The notes beneath the pieces were generated by a model. That model was given only the letters and a program-made list of their open reading frames with translations. It was not told the DNA's origin and searched no databases. Shown piece by piece: positions 47,336-57,224 of a stretch of 64,000 nucleotides of DNA (positions are counted from its first letter, which is position 1; each line of letters starts with the position of its first letter). Location: the NCBI GenBank assembly GCA_965153455.1, contig OZ234501.1, positions 16,046,855 to 16,110,854 on the forward strand, written 5' to 3'. A program made the translations under genes and the position numbers. Source of the DNA: Sphagnum compactum (Eukaryota > Bryophyta > Sphagnopsida > Sphagnales).

Positions 47336-48738
47336 TTAAAAATTCTTAAAAAACATGGATTATAACATAATGTTTGTTAACCAATTTTTAAATAAATCAT
47401 TTTGATGAATATTTGTGGCCTAAAAACAATGTCCAACATTTTCTATGGATGAATGAAAGTAGGAACCCTAATTCTGCTATGTCACATATGATGTCGAAAT
47501 TGCTGTGTTTCAAGGACATCGAAAGTCCAATTACTTGTTTTTTTGCTTTTGGCTTTGTTTGTTGTTTTGCAGGTTATTGTGGAGTGGCTTTGGTGAGCTA
47601 GTTTTGATGATGGAGTAGGATCTTTGTTGCTCAATTAATAATCTTTATGGGGAATGTGAGTCACGATTCTTGGAGACGATTGGTGCTGAGTTTTCAAAGG
47701 AGCAGAGGGATGTGGACAAAGAAAAATTATATGAAGTTGGCTGAGTAGGAGGAAGGGGAGGATTTTTCTTTTGGGAGTGGGAGAAGTTAAGTTCCAATTT
47801 TTCTAATTAGAAAGTGTGGAGTTTGTTCGGATTTTGACGGTAATCAGTTGGGGATCGAAGTCCCTTTGGACTTCTTCTTCTTTTGAACCTGGCATTTGAT
47901 TTTTTGTTGCGCCAACAGTGCCGGGAAGGGAATAAGAGGTCTAGCGTTTGCATTTTAGGGACCAGAACAAGGGAAATGATGAAAGAGTTTAGCGATTTCA
48001 AGAATGGTTATAGTGGCAGTCATCAATTTTGTCAAGTTCTTGAGGGGTTTTGATGTGAATGTGTAATGTGGTTTATTTTGAAAATAGAGTACTTGTGATA
48101 TAATAGGAGCTTCGAGGATTTTGGAACAAGAAGATACTGTGAAGTGTAGACGATCACATCTACTTGCTCTATTTTTAATCTCTATCCAACTTCTGAGAGA
48201 AATTACGTAATGATGTTGAGGTAGCATTTGTGGGGTTTTTGTTATTAAAAGATGAGTTGCCACATTCATTAACAACCAGTTGGCTCCTTGAGAGGAAATA
48301 AAGAGAGGTCTGATCCCTTGAGGTCCATAAAGCTATAATAACAAAGTTTGTTTGGCTAGAAGGATTTAAGTTTATAAACAATATTTGTTGTAACTTTCTT
48401 TCTATTCTTTGGAAATTTCCAGTAAATCTTGTTGAACTTGTATTCAAAATGTTACGGATTTCCATCTCAAAAATCACCTCCCCTTCTTTTTGGTGACATA
48501 TCATGATAATTTCAAATATGAATATTTTCTTATCATTGTAACTTGGGTATCTCTATTTGTGGGAATTGAATCATCCTTTTTAGACTCTCATGTTCAAAAC
48601 ATGCATCACTAAAATCCAATAATTCAAATTGACAAGTTAATGTGGAGCCCAAGTTTGATTTAATGTAAAGAATTGGAAATATTAATTTATTCAATTATTT
48701 ACATTCACATGTCAAACCATGTTAATAGGAGCCACCTT

Positions 48739-48762
48739 ATATATATATATATATATATATAT
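48739..48762. repeat. (TA)n microsatellite
   Basis: About twelve tandem TA units. Confidence 0.9.
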
Positions 48763-49840
48763 GTTTACAAGACTCATAAACTAAAATAATATTGAAATTG
48801 AGGGTCGTATTTGTATGCCCACCAAGCTGTAATATATCAATATAACATTAAGAGAAGTTTTAAAATAATTGCTTTGTGGTACATTTTAAAGCCTATAACT
48901 AGTGATTTTTATGCTTTAAAAATCACAATGAAATAATGTAAAAAATTGTTTAAACACTATCTAAGCAAAACATTTTTACACTACTAAAAAGTGATTCAAG
49001 AAACACGGGCAATTCCTATTAGCATGGTTTGACCCTCATGTGATGCCTTATGTGCATTTGAATTTAATGCATATTTCATAAATGGCACATAATATACGTT
49101 TACAATGTTCAAGGTTTAGGGTGCCTATAATGTTTAAATGTGTACTCCAATCTACAATGGTTTTAAAAAGGTACATATTAAAATCAAGTGGAATTCTATC
49201 TCTTTACACCAAATGATTTTTTAATGGAATGGATATAGAGCAAAATTAGTCAAATTTACATTAAAGAAAAAAACTCCAATTTTTTCCAATTTTTCTTTTG
49301 AAAAAAGGACAAACTTTGTCTCTCTCCCCCCCCTCCCCAAAAAAAAAACACTACATAGGTCGTTGTGTAAACCTTTAGTTCATCTATGCAAATGAATGAG
49401 TGTTATGCATTTGCATATTATCTTGGATGTTTTAATTATGCAAATATAAACCACATGTAAAGAGCATTAAGTTTTGATTCCACCATTAAATGTTCACAAA
49501 AGCTTCCAAACAAAATAGTTCAGGAAATTGGTTTGGAAATAAATATTGTTCCATTACAACATCACTAGCCCCCACCAACAGGGTAGTTTTAAAAAAAATA
49601 ATATTGAAGTGGGTGGGCAGGCAATCATTTTACAAGAGGGCCTAACCAAACTTGACTACAGGTTAGAATACTAAGTTAAAAGTCCCCACTTGACAACACT
49701 ATGTTCTAGTGAAACCCTAGAACCCAATGTCTAATTTGGGGTGGGGGGGGGGGGACTTGAGAGAGAGAGAATATTGTGCCTTGGCTAAGTTCATAACATT
49801 ACATTTGCAACAGAAGTGCCATCACTACAAGTGCCACCAC

Positions 49841-49923
49841 CCTTTTCATATGTCTCTTTGTAACAAACAAGTAAGTGCTTGAATCATAGACATGAATGAG
49901 TACACATTGTTGACAGGGATTAC

Positions 49924-49960
<37 letters not shown>

Positions 49961-50208
49961 GTTTTGCTCTTTGATTCGAAGCATTGTTCAATCAAGTGCC
50001 TTTGAGCTACACTCGGTAGGGATTGCTTTGCCTTTTCATATGTCTCTTTGTAACAAACAAGTAAGTGCTTGACTCATAGTCTATAGACATGAATGAGTAC
50101 ACATTGTTGACAAGGATTACAAAAAGAGAGAGAGAGAGTTTGTTTTGCTCTTTGATTCGAAGCATTGTTCAATCAAGTGCCTTTGAGCTACACTCGGTAG
50201 GGATTTGC
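49841..50208. repeat. About 190-bp tandem duplication carrying a (GA)n tract
   Basis: CCTTTTCATATGTCTCTTTG through CTACACTCGGTAGGGATT occurs twice, starting at 49841 and 50031, almost identical. The (GA)n tract inside is about 14 units in the first copy and about 6 in the second. The second copy also gains about 8 bp near 50080. Near identity implies a recent event. Confidence 0.93.
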
Positions 50209-50920
50209 AGCAAAGCAAAGCCATGTTCGGTGCTTGAATCACAAAGACAAAATGACAGAGTACTCATGAAGAGAAGAGAATTCCAGCTCTTGATTTGAAA
50301 CAAAGATTTCTCCATGTTCATGAGCTTCTGGGTTGGCCGGTAGTGATTGCAGCAGAGCTACTACCATCAGCTAACCACTTGTAATCAAACTCCTCAATTC
50401 CATTTGCAAAGGAACACTCACCATTTTCTCTGCAAATCCATGATGATGATCTCTTGATAGTGTAAGTTTGGGATAATTCTTGTGTGCTGGAAACCAATGT
50501 TTTGGGTGGGTGGTTTCTCCCTCCTCCTTTTCCCAAGAAAGAACCGGCGGGTAAGCGTCGGGTTATGTGGACTTTTTGATCCGGAATTGCTATAAAATCA
50601 AGGAACCACTTTGGACCGGTGCGGAGGTAAAATGGCTTCTTCGGAATGCATAAAGCACCAGGCAGAAAACCCTAATGTATTTTGCACATGAGTTGAGATC
50701 ATTCATTGCTGGGCAGTCAGCAGGTATTATTACAAGTTTCACCAAACCCCCGGTGGTTATCAGAACGGTTCTTAGTGTTCATAACCATACCATGGTTGTA
50801 AAAAGAAAATAGAAGGTGCCAGTTTCTGATACATAGGTAGTAACCAGGGTTAAATTTTTTTTTTGAGAATTTAAAAAATTAAAATAAATGCCTACAAAAC
50901 TGCCCCGCTCCTTTGTAAGC
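50209..50920. other. Intergenic DNA, no gene recognised
   Basis: It contains a 72-codon minus-strand frame at 50536-50318 whose sequence is not low-complexity, but which I cannot match to any family. There is no further support such as splice-linked exons. Confidence 0.4.
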
Positions 50921-51024
50921 TCTTTTGTGAAAACCATCGGTTATTTGAGGCTTTTGAAATAGTTGGAACTAAGTTCTTTTGTGCAAACCATAGGTTCTTT
51001 GAGGTTTTTGAAATAGTTGGAACT
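50921..51024. repeat. 54-bp direct duplication
   Basis: TCTTTTGTG.AAACCAT.GGTT followed by TTTGAGG.TTTTGAAATAGTTGGAACT occurs twice in tandem. Confidence 0.85.
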
Positions 51025-51070
51025 GATAGTCTTCTGGTTATGAAATATTGGAAAAAATTGGATCCAATAT

Positions 51071-51320
51071 CACTAGAAGAAAAATCCCATTTTTTGACTT
51101 ATCTTAGATGATTAAAAGTGTTTTTTGCGAAAATAGTTGCAAAAGACACTTTTAGTTGTTTAAGACAAGTCAAAAATTGAGGTTTGATCAAAAAATAGTT
51201 GCAAAAGACACTTTTAATCGTTTAAGACAAGTCAAAAATTGGGGTTTGATCAAAAAATAGTTGCAAAAGACATTTTTAATTGTCTAAGACAAGTCGAAAA
51301 TTGAGGTTTTTCTATTAGTG
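51071..51320. mobile_element. CACTA-type miniature element (250 bp)
   Basis: The left end begins CACTAGAAGAAAAA, and the reverse complement of the right end begins CACTAATAGAAAAA. This resembles the CACTACAAGAAAA terminus typical of En/Spm (CACTA) elements. The inverted similarity extends about 38 bp inward through GACTT.TCTTAGA. Inside are three 62-bp units containing AAATAGTTGCAAAAGACA and TTTAAGACAAGTCAAAAATT, and one opposite copy at the left, so the element can fold on itself. The flanking triplets are TAT and AAT, a one-base mismatch for the expected 3-bp target duplication. There is no coding capacity. Confidence 0.8.
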
Positions 51321-51496
51321 AATGGTTATTAACAAATTCAAATACCCACCCACCAATGACCACAATGTCACTTTTTCTTTTTCTTTTTTTTTTCTTTTAG
51401 GAAAAGACACAGACTTTACACCCCATTTTCTATTTCCAGAATTTCAACCAAAAACATGTAACTAAATATGTGAGCCCCATGTATCACCTATCCAAA

Positions 51497-51710
51497 GGTG
51501 CATTCACACTTGGTGTTAGGGACTCTAGGGGTAGAGTCCTGTAACACCATGCTAGCCATTTAGGACTTAAACCTAGTTGCCATGAAAATTTTAATGTTCA
51601 GCTAGCATTCACTTTAACATTGAGCTATGGCCCATTTGACATTGGGTGTCACCTAGGATGCCACCTAGATTTTCATTTAACACTGACTTAACATCAAGTG
51701 TGAATGCACC
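51497..51710. mobile_element. Miniature inverted-repeat element (214 bp)
   Basis: The left end begins GGTGCATTCACACTTGGTGT, and the reverse complement of the right end begins GGTGCATTCACACTTGATGT, with 21 of 22 bases matching. Such long matched ends around a 170-bp non-coding core define a MITE. The flanking triplets AAA and ATA do not give a clear target duplication, so the superfamily is unresolved (PIF/Harbinger is possible). Confidence 0.78.
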
Positions 51711-52319
51711 ATAAGTAACAGTCTGTTTCGAGGAGCAAGGATTTGAGGAGTGGGTTATGGAGGGCATCAATTAACTGAATTTTGAATTTTATTGAGACCG
51801 ACCTTTTATAATTTCTTTTTTTTAAAGCAATAATATCCCAGATTTGTTTTTTGATAATACCCACTCGTTAATGCATAAGAGATGATTTTGAAAATACTGA
51901 CCTAATAATCACTTTGTAAAATGTCAAGGTACGTTCTTGGAAATAAAAACTTATACCCCACCTTATCATCCCCCAAAATTAAAATTTTTCATTCCCCTTT
52001 GCAGTTTCTTAGAGTTTCTTAGAGGGTACTTAGAGTTGTGAACGCACATTGATCAAACTAAAATGTGAGTTGAAATGTGAAATTAAAAATTAAAAAAGTG
52101 CAGCCAAATGAAAGGTTACAGCTCAAAGGTTTTATTATTTAAAGATTTGAAAACTTTCTTGGGACAAAAAACATGGAAGGGTATGAGACTTGAGTCGGTC
52201 TTTGATTTTCATCAAAGGAATCCATAAGGGTGTCTTGTCGGATCTTTTAAATTTTAAATAAAGGGCCACCAACTAACTAACTGGCCAATACAAGTTTCAA
52301 AAATGTTGCAACTCAATGC
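51711..52319. other. AT-rich intergenic DNA, no gene recognised
   Basis: No gene, repeat array or transposon end seen. Confidence 0.5.
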
Positions 52320-52326
52320 TCATAGT

Positions 52327-52980
52327 TGATCCCCAGCGGTATTCAGTATCTGAACTTTGCAAAAATAATTCTCACATCCAAGTTTGGTTATTTACTCTTC
52401 CTTTTTGCAACCCTAAAACCCACAAACCTAAAATTGGGACTGCAAATAGGTGGGAAAGTACTAATAGCAAACCCACCTGGACCCTGCAAATGGAAATCTT
52501 GGATGACGTACAGGAGTCAATTCCAGTGAATTCGCTGGAAGACTATTGTGACCCTGAAAAAATACACACCTTTCAGAGCCCTCGAGGAGGCTGGAAGAGT
52601 CTAATAATCACTGTCAAAGAATATTTTTTGACTTCTCAACGTTGCTGATAGTTTGATTGGTTCAGGTGGGTTGTTATTAGTAGTCTCCCACATATTTACA
52701 AGTCCCAGCTTCGGATTTGTTGGTAGTTTAGGAAATAAATAATTAATTAAAACTTGGAAGTGAGTTTTTTTTTTTTTTGCAAGGTCACATAGCCTAATAA
52801 TGAGCACCATGCCGCTGAAGATGCTCTTGGCCTTTGCTGTGCCTTGTGCTGGCTTCAGCATCATGTGCAAAAAATGCTGGGCCAAAACCATTTTGCTGAG
52901 TGGAACTGGACATGCTTTTACTTTTCTTCATTCAAATCTCTTTTGTAGGGCCACATATTGAACACCAGTGGAGCTGCTCT
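52327..52980. mobile_element. Degenerate PIF/Harbinger-like element with long inverted arms
   Basis: Arms of about 100 bp at 52377-52483 and 52659-52760 are inverted copies sharing, on the minus and plus strand respectively, GGT.CAGGTGGGTT..TATTAGTA followed by a CCCAC.TATTT segment. The right side ends CACATATTGAACACC then GTGGAGCTGCTC at 52980, followed by TTA. This parallels the end of the element at 54205-54580. A similar end, ATGAGCACC..CTGAAGATGCTC, lies at about 52833. The left end near 52327 is eroded. The two right-type ends suggest nesting or an internal duplication. Confidence 0.6.
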
Positions 52981-53318
52981 TAGCACTGACATCGTTCTAA
53001 CAAGGGGGTTTCTGTTTTTGGACACTTGCAATCTTGAAATCAGGAAATTCTAATTAGAGATTTGCGCAGAGCCTGCTTTTGTTCTTCAATAGTGCAAATT
53101 GCAAACGGCACAACCTCAATAATGTCAGAGCATAAAGCTGCTGAAGCCTCAGCCTGGCATGGTTCAAAGATACTCCAAACACATGTTTTTGATTCATGGG
53201 AGCTGGATTTTTCCTTATGGATGGTTTACACTTGAGCAATTAGGCAATGGGCGGGAGAGTTTAAAAAATAAAATCCCTCGTTGGTCCATATTTCTTTAAA
53301 AGGAAGCTGGGAATAAAC
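52981..53318. other. Intergenic DNA between two transposons
   Basis: No gene or repeat recognised. The last eight bases, GAATAAAC (53311-53318), are the left target-site duplication of the hAT-type element that follows. Confidence 0.6.
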
Positions 53319-54059
53319 CAGTGTTGTGGGTGGGTATCAAAATTTTCATCTGGTATCACTCGGGCATCATCTGGGTATAATCCCTATCTGAACCCTTCTG
53401 AGTATCAATGTGGGTGATACCCTTTTCTACGCTTTCAAGTTGATCATCGGTTCTCACTTTAGAATCGACAATGTTGAAATCTGGTCATAATTTGAATAGT
53501 TTCAATGTTGAGAACCAAGGGGTTTTTTTTTGGGCCTAAGTTTAGGGTTTAGGGTTCTTGGTGGCACAAGGCTCCCTACCCTAAGATAAAAGGGAGCAAC
53601 CAATCTGGGAGCTCCCAATTTGTGTGTTTAGTTTGCATTGTTTGTGATTTTGCAGGATTTTTAAAAAAAAATCTTTTCTTGTTTTTTTTTTAGTTTCGCA
53701 CTTAGGATTTAATGTTTTTTTTCGTTCTTGCAGTTTTGTCACTTGTTGTTTCATCACTACTTGTTGTTGCTTCTTCATCGCTTGTTATTTGCAGCTTGTT
53801 ACTTCGTCACTTGCTACTTGATGTTCTGTCGCTTGTGGCTTCACCACTTGTTGCTTCCTCACTAAATTAAAAAGAATTGAATTTAAAAAATCATAACCGG
53901 TTTGTGAGAACTGGTTTAAATTATTTTTTTAAAAAGTTGATACCCTAGCCTGGCATCAGAAAAAAAATTAAAAATATAGAGAATTGAATTTTTAATAAAT
54001 TTTTTTTGTTCATAACTGGGCCTGGCGGTTCTCAAAAAATCAATTCCCACCCAACACTG
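53319..54059. mobile_element. hAT-type non-autonomous element with perfect 8-bp target duplication (741 bp)
   Basis: The left end reads CAGTGTTGTGGGTGGG, and the reverse complement of the right end reads CAGTGTTGGGTGGGAAT. GAATAAAC flanks both sides exactly, at 53311-53318 and 54060-54067; an 8-bp duplication is the mark of hAT transposition. Inside are degenerate repeats of a word like ACTTGTTGCTTCATC (53740-53870) and telomere-like TTTAGGGTTTAGGG near 53541. No transposase is encoded. Confidence 0.9.
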
Positions 54060-54204
54060 GAATAAACTAAGGTGGTCTGAGTTGCTCCCCCTATCCACCA
54101 CGAAAGAATGTGTGTGTGGGTAAGAGTAGGGTGCATGGAGTCTTGACTCTTGTCCCAAAAAAAATCAAAGAGCCTGTTTTAAACCCTAAACTGCAACATT
54201 TTGA

Positions 54205-54580
54205 GAGCATCTCCACCGGTGCTCAGTATGTGACTCCAGACAATAAAATTTATTGTCAAAAAGTCAAAAAGTGCCGGTTTAGCTCAGGAAATTGGTTTTT
54301 CTGCACCAAATTCGTGCAGCTTGCCGTGGCTGGTAAAAGGTGCAACACAGTTGTGCACCTCCAAAAAAAGAGTTTAATAAATTGAACCTGACTGCGGCTC
54401 AGTATTTCTGATTTGTCGATCATACTGATTGGTCCAGGTGGTTTCCTGTTAGTTGTTCCCACGTATACGAAGTTCCAGTTACAGTTTTATTTGGTGGGGT
54501 TACCAAAAACAAAACAGCAAAATAGCTAGACTTTTGTTTTATTATCCAGAGTGACATACTGAGCACCCGTGGAGATGCTC
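54205..54580. mobile_element. PIF/Harbinger-like miniature element (376 bp)
   Basis: The left end begins GAGCATCTCCACCGGTGCTC, and the reverse complement of the right end begins GAGCATCTCCACGGGTGCTC; the match continues through AGTATGT.ACTC. The right flank is TAA and the left is TGA, close to the TWA target duplication of this superfamily. GAGCATCTCCA-type ends are familiar from plant Tourist-like MITEs. Its core shares GGT.CAGGTGG..TCCTGTTAG-type sequence with the element at 52327-52980. Confidence 0.82.
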
Positions 54581-54715
54581 TAATAACCCACATACAAGAT
54601 ACTTTGTTGGATAAATGAGCTTTGGTTGGGTTCCACATGTTCCCCAACATTCTAATAACCCACATACAAGATACTTTGTTGGATATGAGCTTTAGTTGGG
54701 TTCCACATGTTCCAT
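54581..54715. repeat. About 75-bp direct duplication
   Basis: TCTAATAACCCACATACAAG through GGGTTCCACATGTTCC occurs twice. The first copy starts immediately after the transposon end at 54580. Confidence 0.9.
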
Positions 54716-55144
54716 TCAACAGCTATGTCTTTTGAGGCCTACCCAACAAACTTGACTGAGTCTTCTAGTTCTTTTCTAAATATCATAGCCTAGGGTCAGT
54801 TTCCACATTGACAAAACAAATATATATATTTTTCTTTCAAAAAACTAATTATTTATGTTTTAAAATATTTGAAATTATTATTATTTTCCATGATCTAGAA
54901 TGATATTGTCAATTGAGTAATGAAATTATGTAGAGTGTAACCCATCATAATTATGATGATTTTCAACATGTCAACTTCATTTTTTCACAAAATTTTGAGG
55001 ATTATATTTAACGTAGTAGAAATGCAGTAAAAAAATTTTGATAGAGTATTTTGCATAACTTTCTTTTCTTTTCTTTTCTTTTTGGGTTTACAAATTATTG
55101 TATACTTATCTACGCTCACCATTGAAAGCTGATGAATTCATTGC
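54716..55144. other. AT-rich intergenic DNA, no gene recognised
   Basis: No gene or repeat structure seen. Confidence 0.5.
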
Positions 55145-55173
55145 ACTAGTGTGAACCCGGTGCATAATGCACC
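55145..55173 (-). mobile_element. Possible Helitron 3' terminus
   Basis: On the minus strand a 15-nt hairpin, GGTGCATTATGCACC, is followed 9 nt later by CTAG and then T. Helitrons end with a short GC-rich hairpin roughly 10-12 nt before CTRR and insert between A and T. The GC-rich DNA to the right would be the interior. I could not locate the matching 5' TC end. Confidence 0.4.
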
Positions 55174-55310
55174 CGTCGAGCTCCCCCCCGCCTGGTCCTT
55201 CCCATTGCCCACTTCGGTTCTTTATCCCGTCGACCCCCCCTCCCCCGTCCTTCGCATTTTCCACTCCGATTCTTTAACCCGTTGATCCCCCCCCCCGTTC
55301 CCCTGTTATA
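55170..55310. repeat. Degenerate 65-70 bp tandem repeat with C runs
   Basis: CCGTCGA, a C-rich tract, then GTCCTTC.CATT..CCACTTCGGTTCTTTA recurs about two and a half times. It is GC-rich within an AT-rich neighbourhood. Confidence 0.65.
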
Positions 55311-56690
55311 TATAATTAACTTCCTGCCCTGTGCTGGCCCCCCCCTGCCCCGTCACCTGTCACCCGCTGCTTCACCAGCCTTTCCCTCCCCCACCCCCCA
55401 AAACCCCCGTCACAGACAGACGGACTGTTTGAATTAATATATCTCTTTCCATTAATAAGATTGGTGATCCGAAACCCTACGCCACTCCAGCCACCCCGAA
55501 CGCTCTGTTTGGTCGCCGTAATCCGAAATTTTCCCAAAATAACACTCATGGGTCCCACCCTAAGGCATTTATATCCCCACAGAAAAAAACAATATTGTGA
55601 CTTAGCGCAGTGGTCCCGACCGACGTTGTGCGGGTATCAAAACCAGCCGAGTGTACCCTCAGGTTATCAGTCCGGGTATTTACTCCCTTACCTGACGGGG
55701 GTGAGAAAACCCAAAACCTCGGTTCTGACATTTTGAACCTTGGCTCCCGAAAGTTTTGGAAATTTTCGAAAACACGCTCCTCTATATAATCGTCGGTTCT
55801 TTCGGTAAAACTGCCGATTTTATGACATTTCTGGGAAATAGCCGTAGATCGACGGTTCTCTTGTTCCGGTTTTTCAAACATCCAGATTCGGCGGTCCTCG
55901 CTTTGCGATTTTTCTAACACTCAGGAACCAACGGGTCTCGTGTTCCAATGCTCCTACAAACCCGGGACCGGCAGTTCTCTTGATTCCACCCGGCCCCCCG
56001 CAACGGCCGCCAGCAGGTCCAGTGGGCGGGTGTCTACCCTGGCCGCCCTGCCCTGCCCTGCTTGTCACCACAGACAGACACCACCATGTTTGCTTTAATA
56101 TCTACTTATATAATATCCTTGGGTGGTCGTCCTTTCCATCCATCCGTCCCGTCATCTGTCCCGTCATCCAAGTTTTTCATCCCGGAAGAAAAAGATGATG
56201 GAAGAGGAGGAGGACGACGACTCATGGCGGCGGCAGCAGTTTATCCACATGTTCATGTGATCTGTCTGTCCGGTCGTCCTCCTTGGGGGTAAGGGGGTTA
56301 GGGTTAGAGTTGCTGCCTAAACCCTAAACCCATGGTGTCTGAACAAGATTCTCTCTCCAAACCCCAATGTTTTCAATCTCAGATTTTTTGCTTCTGTAAA
56401 TGCAGTAGTACTACAGTTTGCTTGCTAGCTCTATTGGGTGATTTTTTCTTTTGGTTTCCCTGGAAAAATTCATCCTTTGATACAAAAAAGTCGCCACTAA
56501 TAAACACAAATGATACCTCAAGATTGATTCCCCATTGCAGTGGGTTTGATTAATTTTGTTTTGTTTTGTTTTTTGGCGATTTGTGGGAAGTATTTTGGAA
56601 AGGGAATATTTTATTACAATTTTCTTTTTTAATTTTTTTTTTTAAATTTTAAATTTTTCCAATAATCGTCACAATCACATACAATATGCT
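55311..56690. other. GC/CpG-rich patch, no gene recognised
   Basis: CG dinucleotides are frequent here, unlike nearly all other intergenic DNA in the window. Words such as CGACGGTTCTCTTGTTCC and GGCGGTCCTCG recur in degenerate form at about 55790-55985. CACAGACAGAC followed by an AT-rich word occurs twice (about 55411 and 56070). TTAGGGTTAG and, inverted, CCTAAACCCTAAACCC lie near 56297 and 56315. Open frames (for example minus 55920-55546) have no recognised family. Confidence 0.45.
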
Positions 56691-56810
56691 ATGAATGGGT
56701 CCTTGGAATTTTCTATATTCATATTTGTATTACCAAAAAAATTGGCTAAATATACTTATTGATGATCCTCTCTTGAGTAACATCACAAAATTGGAACAAA
56801 AAAAAAAAAA
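56690..56810 (+). repeat. Copy of the AGCCAAATTTGGCT dispersed repeat
   Basis: TTTTCTATATTCATATTTGT, TTGGCTAAATATACTTATTG, ATGATCCTCTCTTGAGTAAC and ATCACAAAATTGGAAC follow the family order; the left half of the palindrome is eroded. Confidence 0.55.
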
Positions 56811-57185
56811 AAAAACAATGGCCTATTATATATAAGATTACCAAAGTACACTGAATTTTGTAAAGGCTGAGGTTTTTTTTTTAATATATTTTTCTTACAT
56901 TAAAGATTTGGTTAATAAAGAGATGGTGAAATAAATTGGCATTTGGCTAAATTTAGCCCAAAAAAAGAAAATTGCTGCCTGTAAGTATGCCCAGGATGCT
57001 ATGATTAGGGTTAAGGTTAGCACGAAAAGCTACATTCACAACGTGCAGCTGTTTAAAACAGAATGCTTCTTCGAAATAAATACGGTTTAAAGAAACCGGG
57101 GGACTTCACAGTGTCCGAAGGTCACGGGTACCCACTAGTATTAGATAATGTCATGCTTATCACTCCCATCCATTCTTGATGTAGG

Positions 57186-57224
57186 CATCCATCCATCCAT
57201 GCATCCATCCATCCATCCATCCAA
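57186..57224. repeat. (CATC)n microsatellite
   Basis: About nine CATC units with one interruption (CATG). Confidence 0.88.

Larger units (their letters stand above)
45837..49840. other. AT-rich intergenic DNA, no gene recognised
   Basis: Short open frames only, none of known family. It contains a 67-bp duplication at 46686-46793 and a copy of the AGCCAAATTTGGCT repeat at 47200-47335, both listed separately. The stretch 47580-48280 is slightly less AT-rich, but neither strand gives a recognisable protein. Confidence 0.5.

Noticed and set aside
50318-50536. 72-codon minus-strand frame ending in a Ser/Ala-rich tail
   Set aside because: It could be a real exon, but nothing recognisable, no partner exon and no start context of note. 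Not strong enough to annotate as a gene.
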